A stretch of 24,680 bases of DNA from a virus: positions 1 to 24,680 of the IMG/VR virus record IMGVR_UViG_3300020477_000124, one strand, 5' to 3'. The notes under the pieces are model-generated. The model did not search any database. It saw only the letters and a list, made by a program, of their open reading frames with translations, and was not told the DNA's origin. Numbering within the stretch: the first letter of the stretch is position 1; each line of letters opens with the position of its first letter. Both the position numbers and the translations under genes were made by a program. Positions 21,231 through 24,680 of the stretch are shown in pieces.

Positions 21231-21245
21231 AAAGGATTTATAGTT

Positions 21246-22310
21246 ATGCCACTTATGGACGAATTCTACAAAGGAGCGGAGCTGGGGCTGCGCGTTTCAG
21301 ATCAGCGAGCACGGCACACCAACCTCGCTGAACGGGCAGCGCAGACCAACCGCGCTCTGGACATCCGCGAGCGACAGACCGACGCAGACTTGTCGCGGCT
21401 CAACCTGCTCAACAAGCAGCTGGACTACGACCTCACCAGACAGAAGGACGACGACAACGAGAAGACGGTGCAGCTTAACTTGCTCAAGGATTATGCCGCC
21501 ACGCTAACGGCAGCGGCCAACGATCCTGACTTCAGCGAAAAACTGCCAATGCCTCCAGCTGGACTTTACGGGCAGTACCACACGCAGGCCGTCCAGTCGC
21601 ACTCGGCTTATATGAAGTCGCGACAGGACGACCTAGACTACAAGCGTCACGTCAAGTCGGTTGAGAATGAAAACGATCTCCTTGACAACTGGGGACTGCC
21701 TCTGAACTGGCAAACCTCAACCAATGAAATCGGCCAGCCTAACGGTCAGTTTTTATACCTCCAAGCCACCCAGAGGCGTGCCGCGTCTAGGGCGTCAGCG
21801 ATTGCAGACGGGCTTGGGGTGAACTTTCGAGAGGCTGTCGCCAAAGGTGTGCACCCGTTCGACCACATCAACCCGGCCACGGGAGACCTTGAGGAAGACA
21901 GCTATCGTTCAAGCCTGCGGCCTTTCTCTCCTTATAGGACGGCGTCGGTGACAACGCACCCCACGGGTGCCCGGTCAGAAACCTTCATTACAGACGAAAA
22001 GGTTAGGTCAGAAAGGGCTTACGCCACCTCAAAATCTGCCGCCGCTTCATTCGCAAGGCTCAAGGAGCAAATGATAATAAAGAGAGCGGACTTACTAGAC
22101 CCACTTAAAGGGGGTCGAACCCCGGAGGAAGCCGACGCGGATATATTAAAATTATTTCCGCCGGAAGCGATAGTGGACGTGCCTCAACCTGACGGAACAA
22201 CTTCACAGGTTCCCATTTATGTTGGCTCCCAGATGACAAACAACGGGGTTACTTATGTCTATATCGGAGGCGGGCACCAAAACGAAGCGAACTGGAAAAG
22301 ACTTAACTGA
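21246..22310 (+). CDS. Internal virion protein with coiled-coil N-terminus
   Basis: This 354-residue protein has AAAGGA nine bases before the ATG. Residues of about 25-90 form a charged coiled coil (RQTDADLSRLNLLNKQLDYD and onward). The middle is mixed (RTASVTTHPTGARSETFITD), and the C-terminus is beta-like (VDVPQPDGTTSQVPIYVGSQ, YVYIGGGHQNEANWKRLN). No enzyme motif or membrane segment. Its place between the Gly-rich protein and the giant last gene is that of internal core proteins in podovirus genomes. The next start overlaps its stop as TGATG. Function is inferred from position only. Confidence 0.5.
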   Translation: MPLMDEFYKGAELGLRVSDQRARHTNLAERAAQTNRALDIRERQTDADLSRLNLLNKQLDYDLTRQKDDDNEKTVQLNLLKDYAATLTAAANDPDFSEKLPMPPAGLYGQYHTQAVQSHSAYMKSRQDDLDYKRHVKSVENENDLLDNWGLPLNWQTSTNEIGQPNGQFLYLQATQRRAASRASAIADGLGVNFREAVAKGVHPFDHINPATGDLEEDSYRSSLRPFSPYRTASVTTHPTGARSETFITDEKVRSERAYATSKSAAASFARLKEQMIIKRADLLDPLKGGRTPEEADADILKLFPPEAIVDVPQPDGTTSQVPIYVGSQMTNNGVTYVYIGGGHQNEANWKRLN

Positions 22311-24680
22311 TGCCAAAGCCTTGGGAACTTAAAGGAAGCGGTGGCGCAGTCACGACCGCGCCAAGGGGAGCCTCGACCAAGCCGTGGGAATTTAAGCGAA
22401 CAGACGAGCCGCTGATCGACCCGCTTCCTGACCCGGAGGCGGAGGAGTCGCCGCACGGGTTCTGGGAGGACTTCGGCAAATCGTTCCTAGCGGGAGCCGT
22501 GTACGACACCGGAACGGCCGCCTACTCGATACTCGAAACCATTGCGAAGCCGTTCAGCGAGGAGTGGGAAAATACGTTCAGGGAGCTGGCGGACGAGTCG
22601 GCCAAGATGGGGCGCGGCCTGCGTGAAGAAGGCAAACTGTGGGAAGGATTGGGCGAGGCCGGATTCGAGCGCGGCGTTGACCAAGACAGCTGGGGCTCTG
22701 CCATTGGCAGCGGTGCCGGAAGCCTGACTCCGCTTTTAGCTGGCGGCGCAACATTTGCTGCGGCTGGCCTTGGGCGAAAAGCAGCGGGCCGGGCCGTCCT
22801 TGGGCTGGTCGGGCTGCAATCCTACGGCGGCACCTATCAGCGCGCCCGGAAAGGTTTTGAGGAACAGGGTCTCTCGGAGGAGGAAGCTGCCCGGGCGGCA
22901 ATGCTGCCGGCGCTGCAGCAGGGCGGACTGGACATCGCCTTGACCGCCCTAGGCGGCAAGGTGGCCGACAAGCTGGGTGCGTTCAACATCGAAAAGCTGG
23001 CGGCCGGCCTCGGCAGTAAAAACACGAAGGAGGCGATGGACATCCTCGTTAAAGGCTCCGGCGCACGCGAGCTGGCTGCAAAGACCGGCGGAAAGCTGGG
23101 CGGGATTGTCAAGGGCGGCCTGATCGAGGGCGGTATCGAGGAGGCTCCCTCCGCGTGGGTCGGGGAATACATCATCGCCCGTGGAAGCTACGACCCCAGC
23201 GTCACGCTGGAGCAGGCCAACAAGGAGGCGTGGACTTCGTTCGTCGTCGGCGGCACGCTTGGACTGGCGATGGGTGCCGCAAGCTCGACCGGGCGGAGGC
23301 GTTCCCCCGAGGAGGCTGCGAAGCGCGAAACCATCCGAAGTGTCGCGCCGGCCACCGCCGCCAAGCTCGACGAGCGGGATGCCGCCGCCTCCGTCCTGCC
23401 GGACGAAGCGACAACGGTTCCCGAAGTGAGAGTCGAAGGGGCCGAAGAGGCTGGCCCGTTCCCGAAGTCTGCCCGCGACGAGATCGTCAAGACTGCCCGC
23501 GAGGACGGTCGCCTGCCGCTTTGGTGGGATCGGTACGAGGACACCGTTGGCCCGGACGATTCAACCGTGCCGTCCGGCCTGCGTCACGCCGATCAGGAAA
23601 CCGTGGATCGCTTCATCGAGGATCAGGAGGCTCACAACGAGCTGTCCCAGTTCTCGGTTGAGGAGAACGCGGACGGCGAGTGGATTGTTTCACGCCGGGA
23701 CGAGGCCATCGACTTGTTCGAGACGGAAGCCGAGGCCCGTGATGCCGCAAGGGAGCTGGCGCTCGCCGTTGCTCCACGGAAGGTGCGACGCCGTATCCGT
23801 CAATACAAGCGCCTCACCCGGCAACTTCGAGAACTGGAGCGGCTCGACGCCTTGTACCAGCAGCAGCTGGAGCTATCCCGGCAGCAGGCCGCTCGGGTGG
23901 AAGCCGACGCCGCACCGCAGCAAGTCAGCCCGGAAGATCGGGCTTTCGTTGCGGAGCGCCTCGGAATCCCGGTCGAGGAGCTGAAGTACAGCGGGCTGGA
24001 CATCACGCCCGAGCTGGTCAACGAGTTAAAATTTAGCCCAGAAGGGGCCGATGTGTCGGCCATAGCTGGCAGGATGCGTCAGGCAACAGGCGAAGCCAGA
24101 GCCATTCAAGCGGCGGCCGAAATCCGCGCCGCTGCCTTAAAGGAGGCTCGCGATCAAGCCGAGGCAGAAGCCCGCCGGCAGGCGGAACAGTTGGCCGCCA
24201 CCCGCCGCGAGGCCGAGACTACAGAACGTCGCCGGCTGGAAAAGGCACGGGCCGACGAAGAAGCGGCCGGTAGCGTCCCGCTGCTGGAACGCTCGCCGGC
24301 CGACGCCGAGGCTGGCCCCAACTCGGCCCAGCTGGCCCAGCTGGCCGAGAACGAGCTGGACAGCGGGCGCAACCGACTCAACCCGTCACAGAAAAAGGTG
24401 CTGCGCGGACTGCTTAACCGGCGGGCCGACCTGATCGCCGACGCGCACGAGACCATAGAGGCCGGAGGCGCAACAGACTTGTTCGTGGAATCAGTCGCCG
24501 ACGTGGACAACCGGATCGCGTCGCTGCTTGGAGAGGTGGCTGACCTTAAACCGCACACGAGAATTGATGCCGGGCAGCTGGTGGAGATGGCTGACGAGTA
24601 CGGGGCCATTCCCGGCGAGTTGCCCCCCGAGCCGGCCGAGCCTGTTGCCACAATGACCATCGACGGCACCGAGATCGAGG
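22310..24680 (+). CDS. Giant ejection/polyvalent-type protein, 5' part (3' end outside window)
   Basis: Open from ATG 22310 to the right edge: at least 790 residues without a stop. The first 30 residues repeat a KPWE motif (PKPWELKGSG, TKPWEFKRTD), seen from memory at the N-termini of large virion proteins with later enzyme domains. A central Gly/Ala/hydrophobic block (about residues 125-330: GSGAGSLTPLLAGGATFAAA, GGLIEGGIEEAPSAWVGEYI, WTSFVVGGTLGLAMGAAS) looks membrane-active, as in ejected proteins. After it come charged helices (RQYKRLTRQLRELERLDALY; EARDQAEAEARRQAEQLAAT). No enzyme motif is visible yet. It could be a core protein that lines the DNA ejection channel (T7 gp16-like role) or a polyvalent protein with nuclease, protease or helicase domains further on. 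Confidence 0.65.
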   Translation, partial: MPKPWELKGSGGAVTTAPRGASTKPWEFKRTDEPLIDPLPDPEAEESPHGFWEDFGKSFLAGAVYDTGTAAYSILETIAKPFSEEWENTFRELADESAKMGRGLREEGKLWEGLGEAGFERGVDQDSWGSAIGSGAGSLTPLLAGGATFAAAGLGRKAAGRAVLGLVGLQSYGGTYQRARKGFEEQGLSEEEAARAAMLPALQQGGLDIALTALGGKVADKLGAFNIEKLAAGLGSKNTKEAMDILVKGSGARELAAKTGGKLGGIVKGGLIEGGIEEAPSAWVGEYIIARGSYDPSVTLEQANKEAWTSFVVGGTLGLAMGAASSTGRRRSPEEAAKRETIRSVAPATAAKLDERDAAASVLPDEATTVPEVRVEGAEEAGPFPKSARDEIVKTAREDGRLPLWWDRYEDTVGPDDSTVPSGLRHADQETVDRFIEDQEAHNELSQFSVEENADGEWIVSRRDEAIDLFETEAEARDAARELALAVAPRKVRRRIRQYKRLTRQLRELERLDALYQQQLELSRQQAARVEADAAPQQVSPEDRAFVAERLGIPVEELKYSGLDITPELVNELKFSPEGADVSAIAGRMRQATGEARAIQAAAEIRAAALKEARDQAEAEARRQAEQLAATRREAETTERRRLEKARADEEAAGSVPLLERSPADAEAGPNSAQLAQLAENELDSGRNRLNPSQKKVLRGLLNRRADLIADAHETIEAGGATDLFVESVADVDNRIASLLGEVADLKPHTRIDAGQLVEMADEYGAIPGELPPEPAEPVATMTIDGTEIE

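Noticed and set aside
1-24680. CRISPR array, tRNA or rRNA genes
   Set aside because: No regularly spaced identical repeats and no cloverleaf or rRNA-like stretches were found on reading both strands.

Overview
The window is one side of a temperate tailed-phage genome, either an integrated prophage or a phage contig. It carries the C-terminal end of a tyrosine integrase at the left edge, then packaging, head, fibre, lysis, tail and ejection genes. No ribosomal, tRNA, CRISPR or metabolic host genes were seen. The gene set (large terminase, long portal, scaffold, capsid, nozzle-like and adaptor-like proteins, large internal virion proteins, no tape measure or sheath) looks like a short-tailed (podovirus-type) phage. 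The integrase tail, around the motif LHSYRYAWAERA, resembles from memory integrases common in Verrucomicrobiota. That makes a Verrucomicrobiota-like host a reasonable guess, but it is not proven here.

Layout. Positions 3-443 (+) hold the integrase end. Positions 465-2268 (-) hold a tightly packed cassette of small membrane, secreted and lipoprotein genes that is probably the lysis/envelope module. It includes a spanin-like pair overlapping in different frames and at least two holin-like proteins. Positions 2277-2381 (-) hold a tiny basic protein. Positions 2386-7002 (-) hold a 1538-residue tail fibre with about 48 YadA-like head repeats and a C-terminal peptidase S74 chaperone split by a roughly 300-residue acidic repeat insert. 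Positions 7015-7395 (-) hold a small structural protein. Positions 7492-14988 (-) form the head module, read right to left: large terminase, Cys-cluster protein, portal, small protein, scaffold, capsid. The capsid gene has a strong intrinsic terminator on each side and a hairpin-rich leader of about 215 nt, so it looks like its own transcription unit. Positions 15063-24680 (+) read away from the head module: collagen-like fibre, 815-residue nozzle-like protein, a 34-residue ORF, a tail-collar protein, an adaptor-like protein, two probable internal virion proteins, and the start of a very large ejection or polyvalent-type protein that runs off the window.

How it fits together. A 74-bp divergent control region at about 15.0 kb launches head genes leftward and tail/ejection genes rightward. 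A 13-nt motif (CAAACCGTTTGAC) occurs both at this region and directly upstream of the capsid leader, and an 8-nt piece of it occurs a third time at the fibre start. It may be a shared phage promoter or operator element. Many genes are coupled by overlapping stop/start codons (ATGA, TGATG, TAATG). No small terminase subunit, endolysin or repressor is visible, so those should lie outside the window.

Unusual signals: the split S74 domain, strong over-representation of the hexamer AGCTGG that stops abruptly in the fibre gene, the insulated capsid unit with a structured leader, and the divergent morphogenesis layout.
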